This document shows, one piece after another, positions 1-9,408 of a DNA stretch of 64,000 nt. Below the pieces are notes generated by a model. That model had not been told where the DNA came from. It did not search any database and saw only the letters and a program-made list of their open reading frames with translations. This DNA comes from Ulvibacterium sp. GTDB lineage: Bacteria; Bacteroidota; Bacteroidia; Flavobacteriales; Flavobacteriaceae. Both the position numbers and the translations under genes were made by a program. Location of the stretch: assembly GCF_028285715.1 (NCBI RefSeq), contig NZ_JANQOO010000007.1, positions 62,001-126,000 of the forward strand, in the 5' to 3' direction. The stretch's first letter is position 1. Every line of letters starts with the position of its first letter.

Positions 1-1575
1 ATGACGGTAGACCTACTGATTAAGAAAATCAAGGAAGGAGGATCAGGGGTCTGGGGCGATGCAGCCATGAACCCACACCCAAATCTGGAGGATTCCAGCT
101 TAAAGGCAATGGTCAACTATATCCTCTCCCTTGACGATAAGGATTGGAAAAAGGAGAAGCCAGATTTGGAAAAGAAAGTTATCGCAAACAATCCTCCTTC
201 AACGGAAAAGAAGGCTCTAAGACCCGGTTTTGGGTCATCCTTAGACGGTGTCCATCCCAGTTATGACCTTCAAACCATAAGAATAAAAGGAATAGAATTT
301 AAGGTAGGCGGTCTGGCCTTTTTGCCCGATGGTAGATTGTTGGCATCCTCTTGGACCCCCCAGGGAGCGGTTTATATTCTTGAGGGGGTAGAGACAGGCG
401 ATAGCACCAAAATAAAAATCAAAACCATGGCAAAGGGACTTGCAGAACCATTGGGACTTGCCGTTGTTGAAGGTGAAATTTTTGTCTTGCAGAAACAAGA
501 ACTCACACAACTTATTGACCATGATGGAGATGGGATAACGGATGAATATAAATCCATATGCAATACCTTCGATGTATCCATGGATTTTCATGAATTCGCT
601 TTTGGACTCGTATATAAAGACGATTATTTCTATGCCAATCTTTCCATGCCTATGCGGTTAATGTCCAACGAGAAACCGCTTCCAGATCGCGGAAAGACCC
701 TTAAAATAGCAAAGGATGGAAGCTATGAAGAAGTAATTTATGGCCTTCGCACACCCAATGGAATCGGAGTAGGTATGGATGAAGAATTGTTTGTAACCGA
801 TAATCAGGGACAATGGCTACCCGCAAATAAATTTATACATGTAAAATCTGGTGATTTTCACGGAATGCGGTGGGGGCTTCCAGACTCCCTGCAAAGTATA
901 AAAATGGTACCTCCTGCAGTATGGCTGCCTCAAAATGAGATTGCGAATTCCCCTTCGGAACCTTCCTTATTGTATGACGCACCCTATAAAAACCAAATGA
1001 TATTTGGCGATGTGACCCATGGTGGAATTAAACGAGTTTTTCTTGAGATCGTCAATGGGTCATACCAAGGTGCCGTATTTAGGTTTACCCAAGGGCTAAA
1101 TGTGGGCATTAACAGAATCAGGAGGGGACCAGATGGAGCGATATATGCAGGTGGCGTGGGAATGGGAGGAGGCTGGGGATGGAACGAAACCAGGCACGGT
1201 CTCCAAAGATTGAAGTACAATGAAAAGGTTACTTTTGAAATGTTGGCGATTAAATCAAAACCCGATGGATTCCAAATCGAGTTTACGGAACCATTGGGGG
1301 TTGGACAAGGAGATTCCCCCTCCGATTATTCGGTGGAACAATGGTGGTACAAACCTACCAAGGCCTATGGAGGGCCTAAAATGGATCTTGAGATACTAAA
1401 GGCCACTGAAGTAAAGGTAGGTGCCAACCGAAAAAAAGTGTATTTAACGATTCCGGGATTAAAAAAAGAACATGTAGTAAAGTTTAACTTGAATCCGGAA
1501 CTGCTGAGTATAAATGGCCGGAACCTTTGGTCCTCCGAAGCTTGGTATACCCTGAATGACATCCCTAAAAAATAG
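1..1575 (+). CDS. C-terminal part of a secreted cytochrome c / beta-propeller dehydrogenase-like protein (5' end outside window)
   Basis: The reading frame is open from the first base, so the true start lies upstream. Residues 1-45 are the end of a class I cytochrome c domain: a GVWG motif, then M23 in a position typical of the axial heme ligand, then a MVNYILSL helix. The CxxCH heme site would be outside the window. Residues 85-410 resemble a glucose/sorbosone-dehydrogenase-like beta-propeller, and the last 110 residues form a beta-rich C-terminal domain common in large heme-binding envelope proteins of Bacteroidota and Planctomycetota. It is probably periplasmic and may oxidise a sugar or polyol, passing electrons to the heme. 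The substrate cannot be read from the sequence. Confidence 0.7.
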   Translation: MTVDLLIKKIKEGGSGVWGDAAMNPHPNLEDSSLKAMVNYILSLDDKDWKKEKPDLEKKVIANNPPSTEKKALRPGFGSSLDGVHPSYDLQTIRIKGIEFKVGGLAFLPDGRLLASSWTPQGAVYILEGVETGDSTKIKIKTMAKGLAEPLGLAVVEGEIFVLQKQELTQLIDHDGDGITDEYKSICNTFDVSMDFHEFAFGLVYKDDYFYANLSMPMRLMSNEKPLPDRGKTLKIAKDGSYEEVIYGLRTPNGIGVGMDEELFVTDNQGQWLPANKFIHVKSGDFHGMRWGLPDSLQSIKMVPPAVWLPQNEIANSPSEPSLLYDAPYKNQMIFGDVTHGGIKRVFLEIVNGSYQGAVFRFTQGLNVGINRIRRGPDGAIYAGGVGMGGGWGWNETRHGLQRLKYNEKVTFEMLAIKSKPDGFQIEFTEPLGVGQGDSPSDYSVEQWWYKPTKAYGGPKMDLEILKATEVKVGANRKKVYLTIPGLKKEHVVKFNLNPELLSINGRNLWSSEAWYTLNDIPKK

Positions 1576-1640
1576 GAACAATGCTACTAAGATTGGTACA
1601 AACTTTGATGGCCTGGGTCGTTTAATTGTAACCAACTGGG

Positions 1641-2393
1641 CTACCTGTTCATCCACTTTTTGAAATCGCTTGTCTTTGGTCTACTGACAATAAATTCTTG
1701 ATCCCGCGGATTAGAAATGGAGAGTTTGACCCTATGGTTGAAGTAAGGGTTTATTTTCTGTATGGCAGTTTTGGCAATAATCTGTCCGCGGTTGATTCTA
1801 TAAAATTCGTTTTGATCCAGGGAACTGAACAATTCGTCCATCGTTTCTTCGATTATAAAACGTTTATTGACGGTAACCCCAAAAGTGATGCTATCCTCCG
1901 AATAACAATACAACAATTCTGAAGTTTTAATCTGTACAAACCCGTTGCCCTCTTTTACCAATAGGCCCTCACGTTTTTGCCTCACTTGAAGGCTACCTAA
2001 CAATTGTTTTAAAACGCCAGGAGCAAAAGTAGTCGAGGTGTTAGATCTGGCAAATTTATCCAGCGCAAGGCTCAGGTCATCTTTTTGAATGGGTTTTAAG
2101 AGGTAATCAATGCTATTCACTTTAAAGGCCTGGATAGCGTATTGATCGAATGCCGTTGTGAAAATAATGGGAGCTTTCACATCTATTTTCTGAAAGATTT
2201 CAAAACTCAATCCATCGGCCAATTGAATGTCCATAAACACCAGGTCAGGGGTTGTATTTTCCTGAAACCACCTCACCGCATCCTCAACGGTATCCAGTAT
2301 ACCCAACAAATGAAAATTGAAATCACATGTTTTCAACATACGTTGCAATTGGGCGGCCGCCCTCTGTTCGTCTTCGATAATCAATATGTGCAT
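1641..2393 (-). CDS. LytTR-family DNA-binding response regulator
   Basis: A 250-residue two-domain regulator. Residues 1-115 form a CheY-like receiver with the acidic pair E7/D8, phospho-acceptor D55 (VFMDIQ), T80 and K100 (LLKP). Residues 145-248 form a LytTR DNA-binding domain, which binds direct repeats upstream of its targets. The gene starts 15 bases after the sensor kinase at 2409-3458 on the same strand, so the two form a two-component operon. Such LytS/LytTR pairs in Bacteroidota often control envelope or carbon-use genes; the target is not visible here. Confidence 0.92.
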   Translation of the reverse strand: MHILIIEDEQRAAAQLQRMLKTCDFNFHLLGILDTVEDAVRWFQENTTPDLVFMDIQLADGLSFEIFQKIDVKAPIIFTTAFDQYAIQAFKVNSIDYLLKPIQKDDLSLALDKFARSNTSTTFAPGVLKQLLGSLQVRQKREGLLVKEGNGFVQIKTSELLYCYSEDSITFGVTVNKRFIIEETMDELFSSLDQNEFYRINRGQIIAKTAIQKINPYFNHRVKLSISNPRDQEFIVSRPKTSDFKKWMNR

Positions 2394-2408
2394 CCTTGTT
2401 CTATATAT

Positions 2409-3458
2409 TTACGGTGTTACTAATGGGAGAGAAACCACAAAGCGATTTCCATCATTTTGGACTTCAACCGATTTACCGGCAATCAATGTATATCGCTTTT
2501 CGATATTGGCAAGTCCCACCTTGGTTGATGGTAATTGCGTGGATTTTGGTTGGATTTTGTTATCAACGACCAATTTGTTATCCCCAACGGTTACATATAC
2601 TGTTAATGGTCTCGCTTTGGATATTACATTGTGCTTTATCGCATTTTCCAGCAAAAGCTGTAGACTCATGGGTACTATCATTTTATGCAAAGAACTCTGG
2701 GGGATATTCCAATTCAATTTCAGATTGTCCCCAAACCGTTCCGATTGTATGTGAATGTAGGCCTTGGCAAATCGTAATTCTTTTTTTAGGGGAATCAAAT
2801 TTTCGTTGCCAGCTTCCAATAAAAAGCGGTACATATCCGATAGCTTGTCCACAAATTCCTTGGCATCCTCCTTGGAGTTTTGATCAATGATATCGCGAAG
2901 CGTGTTCAAGGTATTAAAGAAAAAGTGGGGTTGGGCTTGATTCAGAAGGGCATCCAATTGCGCTTGTACCAGAAGACGTTTGGAATGTTCCTCCTCACGG
3001 ACCGATTTTTTAAGTCGTACGTTATAATAGATCGCTTCGTAGATGGCCATGCTCATTATGGTTATTAAAATTATAGGCAACAGTACTTTCAATCTGGATA
3101 GTGAAACAATGTAGTTAACACCGTGGATTTGGGATAGTAACGTACCCCCTAGAAAATCGACCAAAACCACGGTACATACTATAGCCAGAAAAAATATGGT
3201 AATACGCTTGGCATCGTCACTAAAGGCAGGGTATTTTTTTCGTAAATAAATCATGATCGATCTATTGATAAACCAATCAATAATCGTAAAGAACAGGGAA
3301 ACCGCCCAACTTAGCACTTTTTCGGTCAAAGAGAGTACCTGAAGCGGATCACTAAAAAGGTAAGCTGTTATACAACTTATAACCAGAATTCCAATGATGG
3401 AAAACCAAAGGTCATCAAATCCCAAATACTGTATACGTTTCGCTTTGTTCAGTAACAC
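2409..3458 (-). CDS. LytS/YehU-type membrane sensor histidine kinase
   Basis: A 349-residue protein with about four membrane helices in residues 15-145 and a His_kinase domain (PF06580 type). The phospho-acceptor is H178 in QAQPHFFFNTLN, followed by an HATPase region with LLLENAIKHN near residue 270 and a glycine-poor ATP lid typical of this family (KVGLANIEKRY near 325). There is no recognisable periplasmic sensor domain, so the signal may be sensed in the membrane. It is transcribed ahead of its LytTR partner. Assignment is firm; the stimulus is unknown. Confidence 0.92.
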   Translation of the reverse strand: MLLNKAKRIQYLGFDDLWFSIIGILVISCITAYLFSDPLQVLSLTEKVLSWAVSLFFTIIDWFINRSIMIYLRKKYPAFSDDAKRITIFFLAIVCTVVLVDFLGGTLLSQIHGVNYIVSLSRLKVLLPIILITIMSMAIYEAIYYNVRLKKSVREEEHSKRLLVQAQLDALLNQAQPHFFFNTLNTLRDIIDQNSKEDAKEFVDKLSDMYRFLLEAGNENLIPLKKELRFAKAYIHIQSERFGDNLKLNWNIPQSSLHKMIVPMSLQLLLENAIKHNVISKARPLTVYVTVGDNKLVVDNKIQPKSTQLPSTKVGLANIEKRYTLIAGKSVEVQNDGNRFVVSLPLVTP

Positions 3459-3973
3459 TAGCTTTTATATTTCAAAATGAACTGTACTCTTTCCTTTAGG
3501 TGATAAATATAAATCGGTTTTGCAAGAAGAACGGTGCTCCAAAGCATAGTAAAGGTATCATTTAGTTTCAATCGAATATTTACTAAAACGTTCATAAGAA
3601 GATACTGGAATTATCGGTATCCCTCGCAGTTCAAAAATTGGCAAGAAGGATGGATAATGAAATGACTTTAGGTTCAATCGTCGTTAAATGCAGTTGTATT
3701 GTCAAATCCGTTGCACGATCTTGAGTAATTTGAACAACGATGAAGGGATTATTTCTATTGATAATTATTTGCCAAACAGGCATTGGCAAGATAAAGTAAT
3801 GAAGTTTTTCATCTGTTTCTTTTTTGAAATAGGCTCATAAAAGGATTCATTTTGATAAGACACCTATACCGATTACAGACTTAAAGTTCTTGGGGAACCA
3901 ACTAATGATTTATACCTAATCAAACGGTATTAAGGATGTTGCCATATACCGATTTACTTTGTTGATCGGTATT
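3459..3973. other. Intergenic region, no gene seen
   Basis: This stretch separates the LytS operon (leading left) from the 3' end of the DUF748 gene. It should hold the minus-strand promoter of the LytS gene, but I found no convincing TAnnTTTG box. Only short, unconvincing frames are present, such as a 19-codon hydrophobic frame from 3740. Confidence 0.5.
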
Positions 3974-6187
3974 TTATTTGCGTGCAACCGTGCTATCATT
4001 GGGAATTGGGTCATCCGCAATTACCGTGAGCATATCAAAATTAATCAACAATCGGTTTTGGGAGCCTCCATGTTCGGATTCTTCAGGGTTGGCCGCTATA
4101 ACCTCAATATTGGTGTTGGGTTTCTTTTGCTTTAAATACATGTCTACATTTCTTCTCAACGCCAAATTATAGGATTGTGCAAGTCCACTTAATTCTTTTT
4201 CGGGGACTAGCATAAGGGACGCTGTTTTAACGCTCATGGTATCATTTTTAGTTTCCCGCCTGACATAGCGTTCAAAAGCTTTTTTATGCTTCCGGAAGTC
4301 CTTTTTTTTCTCTTTAAAATATCGCCGCCCTAAGACTTCCACAGCTATAGCTTCCATTTGCAAAGTGGTATCAACATAATGTTCTAGTTGTACCTTAAGT
4401 CCTTCCTTGGCCGTTTCCATCTCCAAGAGCTTATCCAATTTTTGGTAGTTTTCATCACTTGGGACAGTGTCGTTATAAGCAAATATCAGTTCTTGATAAT
4501 CCGATGGATCTACATCTACCAGGCTCGCAAGTGAGGTAATAGGATTGGATGCGGCTCCGGTAATTTTATTTTTAAGGGTCGTCCATACCAATTTCCAGAT
4601 ATCGACCTCAGGATCATTGGTATTGCCCCGCACTGGTATGGTAAGGTTAACATCACCATTTTTGTCTTTTAATAAGAACAGTGCAAATTTCAAAGGAAGT
4701 GTGTAAAGTCCTCCTTTTTTGTTCTCCACGGTAACATTTTTTACCAAAAGTTGATTATCGCTTTGAATATCCCCTTCCGTAATCTTGGACTTGGAATAAT
4801 AATAAAAATCCCCTAAAAGGATGTTGTGTCCGGTGTAGTAATTGACATAAATGTTAATATCGGAGAGTAGAAAGTTTTCAATAACAATGTCCAAATCCAG
4901 GTTGTTATAGTCATCGGGATTGATTCCCAGTTTTGATTTTAGGTTCCCTCTATTATTCAGCAACATCTCAGAATATATATTGATCCAACGAGCATCACTT
5001 TTTATGGTATCCGAATCAATGGTTATGGCGTTTAAATGATAATCAAAGCGTTGACCTGTAAGATTGTCACTATAGTCCATCAATCCCTGATTCACCTTTA
5101 ACTTGTCTATTTGATAATACAGCTCCTCAGATGCAACGGTGTCCTTTATCGCATCTGGAAACGGATTACCTGCATCTGCTGTGGGTTCTTCTTCCAGTTT
5201 AAATATTTCAAAATAATTATTGGTAATGGAATCCATTTCAAAATAGACGTAGGGTTGCGCTAGGGCAATGGTCCCGAATTCATAGATATTGTTTGCATAA
5301 TCTATTTTGTCCAGGTCTGCTGTAATACGATGCGCCCTTAAGAATTCTTTGTTTGATCGATCCGCCATTTTAAAGTCGCTTACCTCCACATCCCCGGAAA
5401 CTATAGATTTGGTTGCATCATGGGTATTTCCATGAATCCTAATGGTACTGTTCAATACACCGTCAAAGTCATTTACTTCGGCATACTGCGCTACATACTC
5501 ATAAAAGGCCTTTAGATTTAATCCATTGATTTGAATGTCAGCGTCAAACTCCCCATTACTTGGATTAATATTCAGATTAGATTTAAAGAAACCGCCATTT
5601 TTAAAGGCAAATTCTAGGTCAGCTTCACTTTTTTCGGTTTGATCCCAAACGATCTGCGGGATAAAGAATGAAAAGTTTTCGATTCGGGTTACCTTACCGA
5701 CATTTCTGTTATCGAAATAAAAATTGGCATCTTTTAATTCCAAGTTGGAGAGGTCATATTTGAATTCCTGCTCCTCTTCTTCAAGGACACTGTCCGCAGG
5801 CATGGAATGAAAGGCAGTTACATCATCAAAATTAAACGTTGAGTCCTGCATTACAAGATTCACCCGCAGTCCATGAACAAAAAACTGTTCTAGGTTTTTC
5901 TCCCCAAAAATCAAACGAAGCGGCTCAAGATCAATAATTAGTGTATCAAAACTGAGAAAGGTCTCCTTATCATTCGCTTCAAACATTTTAAAGTCATAAA
6001 CTTTCGCCGTGCTTGTGAAATAATTATACTTCAGTTTCCCTAAGTCGATCTGGCGTCCAATAAGCTCTTTGCTATTATTGATAGCATAGTTCTTAATAAT
6101 TGAAGGCAAGGCCATAAGCATAATAATAAGAACAAAAAGTATTCCTGCAGGTATAAAACGGATTTTGCGTTTAAATATGAAGGTCAT
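3974..6187 (-). CDS. DUF748 / AsmA-like inner-membrane-anchored protein
   Basis: A 737-residue protein with a short basic N-terminus and a single membrane helix at about residues 12-30, followed by a long beta-rich periplasmic region. The pattern (hydrophobic anchor, 'LGKLKYNYFTSTAKVYDF', repeated short strand segments) fits the DUF748/AsmA-like group. Proteins of this group are proposed to bridge the periplasm and help phospholipid movement to the outer membrane. It is monocistronic, with intergenic gaps on both sides. The family role is established only for relatives such as YhdP and TamB; its use here is inference. Confidence 0.75.
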   Translation of the reverse strand: MTFIFKRKIRFIPAGILFVLIIMLMALPSIIKNYAINNSKELIGRQIDLGKLKYNYFTSTAKVYDFKMFEANDKETFLSFDTLIIDLEPLRLIFGEKNLEQFFVHGLRVNLVMQDSTFNFDDVTAFHSMPADSVLEEEEQEFKYDLSNLELKDANFYFDNRNVGKVTRIENFSFFIPQIVWDQTEKSEADLEFAFKNGGFFKSNLNINPSNGEFDADIQINGLNLKAFYEYVAQYAEVNDFDGVLNSTIRIHGNTHDATKSIVSGDVEVSDFKMADRSNKEFLRAHRITADLDKIDYANNIYEFGTIALAQPYVYFEMDSITNNYFEIFKLEEEPTADAGNPFPDAIKDTVASEELYYQIDKLKVNQGLMDYSDNLTGQRFDYHLNAITIDSDTIKSDARWINIYSEMLLNNRGNLKSKLGINPDDYNNLDLDIVIENFLLSDINIYVNYYTGHNILLGDFYYYSKSKITEGDIQSDNQLLVKNVTVENKKGGLYTLPLKFALFLLKDKNGDVNLTIPVRGNTNDPEVDIWKLVWTTLKNKITGAASNPITSLASLVDVDPSDYQELIFAYNDTVPSDENYQKLDKLLEMETAKEGLKVQLEHYVDTTLQMEAIAVEVLGRRYFKEKKKDFRKHKKAFERYVRRETKNDTMSVKTASLMLVPEKELSGLAQSYNLALRRNVDMYLKQKKPNTNIEVIAANPEESEHGGSQNRLLINFDMLTVIADDPIPNDSTVARK

Positions 6188-6932
6188 GTAACAACTAGTG
6201 ATTGAAGTAACCGTTTAAAAAATAGCTATGAAATTAGCGCACCAAATCGTAATGACATCCCTTGACGAATACAAGGGTAATTTGGTCGTAATTTAACAAC
6301 TAAATAAGCGGTTTTAGTAGATTAAGGTCCATAGTACAAAATACACACCTATATTGATTAGTGTGTTAAGTGAGCGTTATTAATCACATTATTTAAGTTG
6401 TCCCGTACTTCTTGATCGGATTTAGCGAATTATTAGGGTATCTTCCAGTTTAATTTTGATAAAAGGATTTGTCCCTGGTATGCTTGCCCAAAGAAAAGTT
6501 GACAATGACGGCAACACCTGATTCTTAAAAAGGTATTAGCTGTTTTGACAAGAGCATCAAGGCCCCTTTGTAATCCACGCCTAATGAAAAGAGATGTTAA
6601 TCGCCAATACCATAATCTGTGTTGTGATTCTGAAAACAAGCAAATAATTGATGCGTCTTGACCGAACCAAAATACCAAAACAATGAAAATGGCATACGCA
6701 TAAAAACAAAATCGTATCCCTAAAAATGACCTCGATTTTGGCCAAAATGAGTAAAATTTTCCTTATTTTTCATTATTAGGTTAAATGGCAAAAAATTTTA
6801 ACTAGTTATTAATCAATTATTCATATTACCCTTTTTGTTTTACCCTTATCTTTAGTACTACCTAATTGGAAATCGTAGTACAGTTGAATTTTTAGGCCAA
6901 AGTGAAACACAATTCAAAATCGAATCATAGCC
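6188..6932. other. Divergent intergenic region, no gene seen
   Basis: This 745-base region lies between the DUF748 gene (leftwards) and the aldo/keto reductase-lar operon (rightwards), so it should carry two promoters. A TATCTTTA at 6847-6854 is one base off the Bacteroidota -7 box TAnnTTTG and could serve the rightward operon, but no TTG sits at the expected distance upstream. An 81-codon minus-strand frame at 6433-6678 is rich in Cys, Arg and Trp and does not look like a real protein. Confidence 0.45.
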
Positions 6933-7955
6933 ATGGAAAATCGTAGAAATTTTCTCAAGAAATCTGCTTCTGCAGCAGCATTTAGTTTAGTTGCCGATTG
7001 GGCTTCCGCAATGCCGACCTATGACAAATTGGGCGAAACCCTTCCCCAAAGACAATTAATACGAAATGGGGAAAAAGTTACCGCCTTTTGTTTGGGCGGC
7101 TATCATTTGGGGCTTACGGAAGATCCGAAGGAGGCAGAAAAGATGGTAGAGCGTTCCATGGAACTGGGTGTGCGCTTTTTTGACAATGCGAGGCGTTATA
7201 ATAATGGACGTTCCGAGGAATACATGGGGAAATTCCTTACCCCTAAATATCGAGACCAGATTTTTCTTATGTCAAAGGCCCCAGCCAGAACGGGCAAAGG
7301 GGTGCAACAACAATTGGATGAGTCCCTAAAAGCATTAAAAACCGATTATTTGGATCTTTGGCAAATACATACCTTTACTACGCCTCAGGACGTGGATAAT
7401 CGCCTTCGTGATGGTGTCCTTGATGTTTTTTTAGAGGCAAAAGAAAAAGGAAAGACACGTTACCTGGGGTTTACGGGCCATCAGAATCCAAAAACACACC
7501 TGTATTTCCTTGATAAACTCGACGAATTGGGTATTGAGTTTGACACGTGCCAAATGCCATTGAACGTCTGCGACCCTTCTTTTGAATCATTTCAACATGA
7601 AGTCTTGCCGGTCTTGAACCAAAGGGGTTATGGTGTAATTGCCATGAAAACCATGGCTGGAGGCAGTATGATGGGAGGAAGAATAGACACAACACCACAG
7701 GATATTAGAACAAAGGACATTCCGGATGTTGTAGCAAAAACCCAGCTCACACATGCAAATCTACATCAATATGTGTATTCATTACCCGTATCAAGCCTAT
7801 GTAGCGGTTGTAGATTCAACTATGAGCTTGAAGAAAATGTTAAGGTGTTAAAGGATTTCAAGAAACTATCGGTTGAAGATATGGATAGGCTGGTCAATTA
7901 TGCAAAGCCCTATGCCGGTCTTATCGTTGAAAATTACAAAAGAGTCTTTGCCTAG
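6933..7955 (+). CDS. Tat-exported aldo/keto reductase
   Basis: A 340-residue NADPH-type aldo/keto reductase. The N-terminus has a twin-arginine signal (NRRNFLKK at residues 3-10, then a hydrophobic stretch ending in ASA near residue 26), so export to the periplasm in folded form is expected. The catalytic tetrad is visible as D84, Y89, K115 and H146. A late CSGC pair in the C-terminal part recalls the truncated ferredoxin-like tail of some relatives, but a full 4Fe-4S motif is missing. It lies 9 bases before larE, so it is very probably co-transcribed with the nickel-pincer cofactor genes. The substrate, probably a sugar or keto-sugar, is not known. Confidence 0.85.
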   Translation: MENRRNFLKKSASAAAFSLVADWASAMPTYDKLGETLPQRQLIRNGEKVTAFCLGGYHLGLTEDPKEAEKMVERSMELGVRFFDNARRYNNGRSEEYMGKFLTPKYRDQIFLMSKAPARTGKGVQQQLDESLKALKTDYLDLWQIHTFTTPQDVDNRLRDGVLDVFLEAKEKGKTRYLGFTGHQNPKTHLYFLDKLDELGIEFDTCQMPLNVCDPSFESFQHEVLPVLNQRGYGVIAMKTMAGGSMMGGRIDTTPQDIRTKDIPDVVAKTQLTHANLHQYVYSLPVSSLCSGCRFNYELEENVKVLKDFKKLSVEDMDRLVNYAKPYAGLIVENYKRVFA

Positions 7956-7964
7956 TCCCGCCCT

Positions 7965-8762
7965 ATGAAAAAATTGGAGTCGTTAAAAAAATGGTTTGAA
8001 AATCATAAGGGAACGGTGACCGCATTTTCCGGCGGAGTGGATTCTTCTTTGGTCCTTTATGTTTCCAATAGGGTTCTGGGGAAAAATGGAATAGGTTTGA
8101 TTTCAAATTCAGAAAGTTTAAAATCCAAGGATTTTAAAGTGGCCCAAATTTTCTGTAGAACCCACAATATAAAGCTAGAGGTAATCAAGACAGAAGAGTT
8201 AAAGGACGCTAACTATACTTCCAATCCCGCAAATCGATGTTTTTTCTGCAAGAATCACCTGTATGCGGGAATGGTAGACATCATCCAAGATAAATATCCC
8301 GGATATACTATTTTGAACGGAACCAATCTTGATGATCTGGGAGATTACCGGCCAGGTCTCCAAGCTGCTGAAAAATATGGAATTAGATCTCCGCTTGCCG
8401 AACTTCAAATTAGCAAAAAGGAAGTTATAGAAATGGCAGCTGAATTAGGGCTTGAGACAGCTTTTAAGCCCCCAAGCCCCTGCCTAAGTTCAAGAATTCC
8501 TTACGGAACACCAGTGAGCAATACCAAACTTCGGCAAATTGAACAGGCCGAGTATATTCTTAATGATTTTGGCTTCGATCGTGTTCGGGTAAGACATAGA
8601 GGCGGTGAAGCTTCGGTAGAAGTTCCGTCCGATGAAATACCTTCTTTGGAAAGTCAATTCAAAGAAATTTCACAAGAAATAAAGCAGTTAGGCTTTCAAC
8701 AGGTTAAATTGGACACAGAGGGATTCGTCTCCGGAAAGCTAAATCGTGCTCTGAATGGATAA
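7965..8762 (+). CDS. larE: ATP-dependent sacrificial sulfur transferase LarE
   Basis: A 265-residue PP-loop enzyme of nickel-pincer nucleotide (NPN) cofactor synthesis. It adenylates the carboxyl groups of the biscarboxylated nicotinate intermediate and donates sulfur from its own cysteine. The PP-loop is SGGVDSS at residues 22-28, and the sacrificial cysteine is C173 in SPCLSSR, equivalent to C176 of the Lactiplantibacillus plantarum enzyme. A second pair, C92 and C95 (RCFFC), is common in the family. It sits between the aldo/keto reductase (9 bases) and larB (8-base overlap), in a tight operon. Confidence 0.93.
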   Translation: MKKLESLKKWFENHKGTVTAFSGGVDSSLVLYVSNRVLGKNGIGLISNSESLKSKDFKVAQIFCRTHNIKLEVIKTEELKDANYTSNPANRCFFCKNHLYAGMVDIIQDKYPGYTILNGTNLDDLGDYRPGLQAAEKYGIRSPLAELQISKKEVIEMAAELGLETAFKPPSPCLSSRIPYGTPVSNTKLRQIEQAEYILNDFGFDRVRVRHRGGEASVEVPSDEIPSLESQFKEISQEIKQLGFQQVKLDTEGFVSGKLNRALNG

Positions 8763-9408
8763 ACCTTTTATCATCGACTATGACAGAAAGCAGCGACTGG
8801 GCTTTGACGAGGTTATATACGGCGAAGCCAAAAGTATCAACCTATTATTAGGTCTGTTGGCGGAATATGAGAGTAAAAACCAGAATGTGCTCATCACAAG
8901 GGTGCAACATAAAAAGGCAAAGGTATTACTGAAGAAACATCATTCGGCTTTTTTCGATAAAGAATCCGGAATCTTCATGCTAAAACCTTTAAAGGGAAAT
9001 GAGGGAGCAAAGCGTATTGGCATAATTTCAGCAGGAAGTTCTGATATAGGAGTGGCGAATGAGGCGTATTACACCTTGTCCTATATGGGAATCAGTGCAG
9101 AACTAATCCATGATGTTGGTGTTGCCGGTTTACATCGTTTGCTTAGTAGAATTGAAGACTTGCGCACCTACGATATTTTAATCGTAGTAGCGGGATTTGA
9201 GGGAGCCCTTCCTACTGTCGTTGGCGGTTTGTTGCCCCAACCTATAATTGCCGTGCCGACATCTGTGGGCTACGGCACAGCCAAAAATGGGAAAACGGCG
9301 TTGCATGCTATGTTGACAAGCTGTGCAAACGGAATTACGGTGGTCAATATAGATAACGGGTATGGTGCTGCCATGGGTGCCCTTAGAATGCTAAATCTTA
9401 AGAAGTAA
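8755..9408 (+). CDS. larB: Nickel-pincer cofactor biosynthesis protein LarB (NaAD carboxylase/hydrolase)
   Basis: A 217-residue protein whose C-terminal two thirds match the AIR-carboxylase (PurE-like) fold, with IGIISAGSSDIGVANEA around residues 82-98 and the GVAGLHRLL segment. LarB carboxylates the pyridinium ring of nicotinic acid adenine dinucleotide at C5 and releases AMP, the first step towards the NPN cofactor. The start overlaps the end of larE by 8 bases, and the stop overlaps the larC start as TAATG, which indicates translational coupling. Length and motifs are normal for the family. Confidence 0.93.
   Translation: MDKPFIIDYDRKQRLGFDEVIYGEAKSINLLLGLLAEYESKNQNVLITRVQHKKAKVLLKKHHSAFFDKESGIFMLKPLKGNEGAKRIGIISAGSSDIGVANEAYYTLSYMGISAELIHDVGVAGLHRLLSRIEDLRTYDILIVVAGFEGALPTVVGGLLPQPIIAVPTSVGYGTAKNGKTALHAMLTSCANGITVVNIDNGYGAAMGALRMLNLKK

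Noticed and set aside
6433-6678. 81-codon minus-strand frame in the 6188-6932 gap
   Set aside because: Cys-, Arg- and Trp-rich in an unstructured way; no known transposase or other motif.
6835-6854. TTG plus TATCTTTA as a promoter of the aldo/keto reductase-lar operon
   Set aside because: The TTG and the -7-like box are only 9 bases apart, far from the 17-23 expected; only the -7-like element is kept as a remark.
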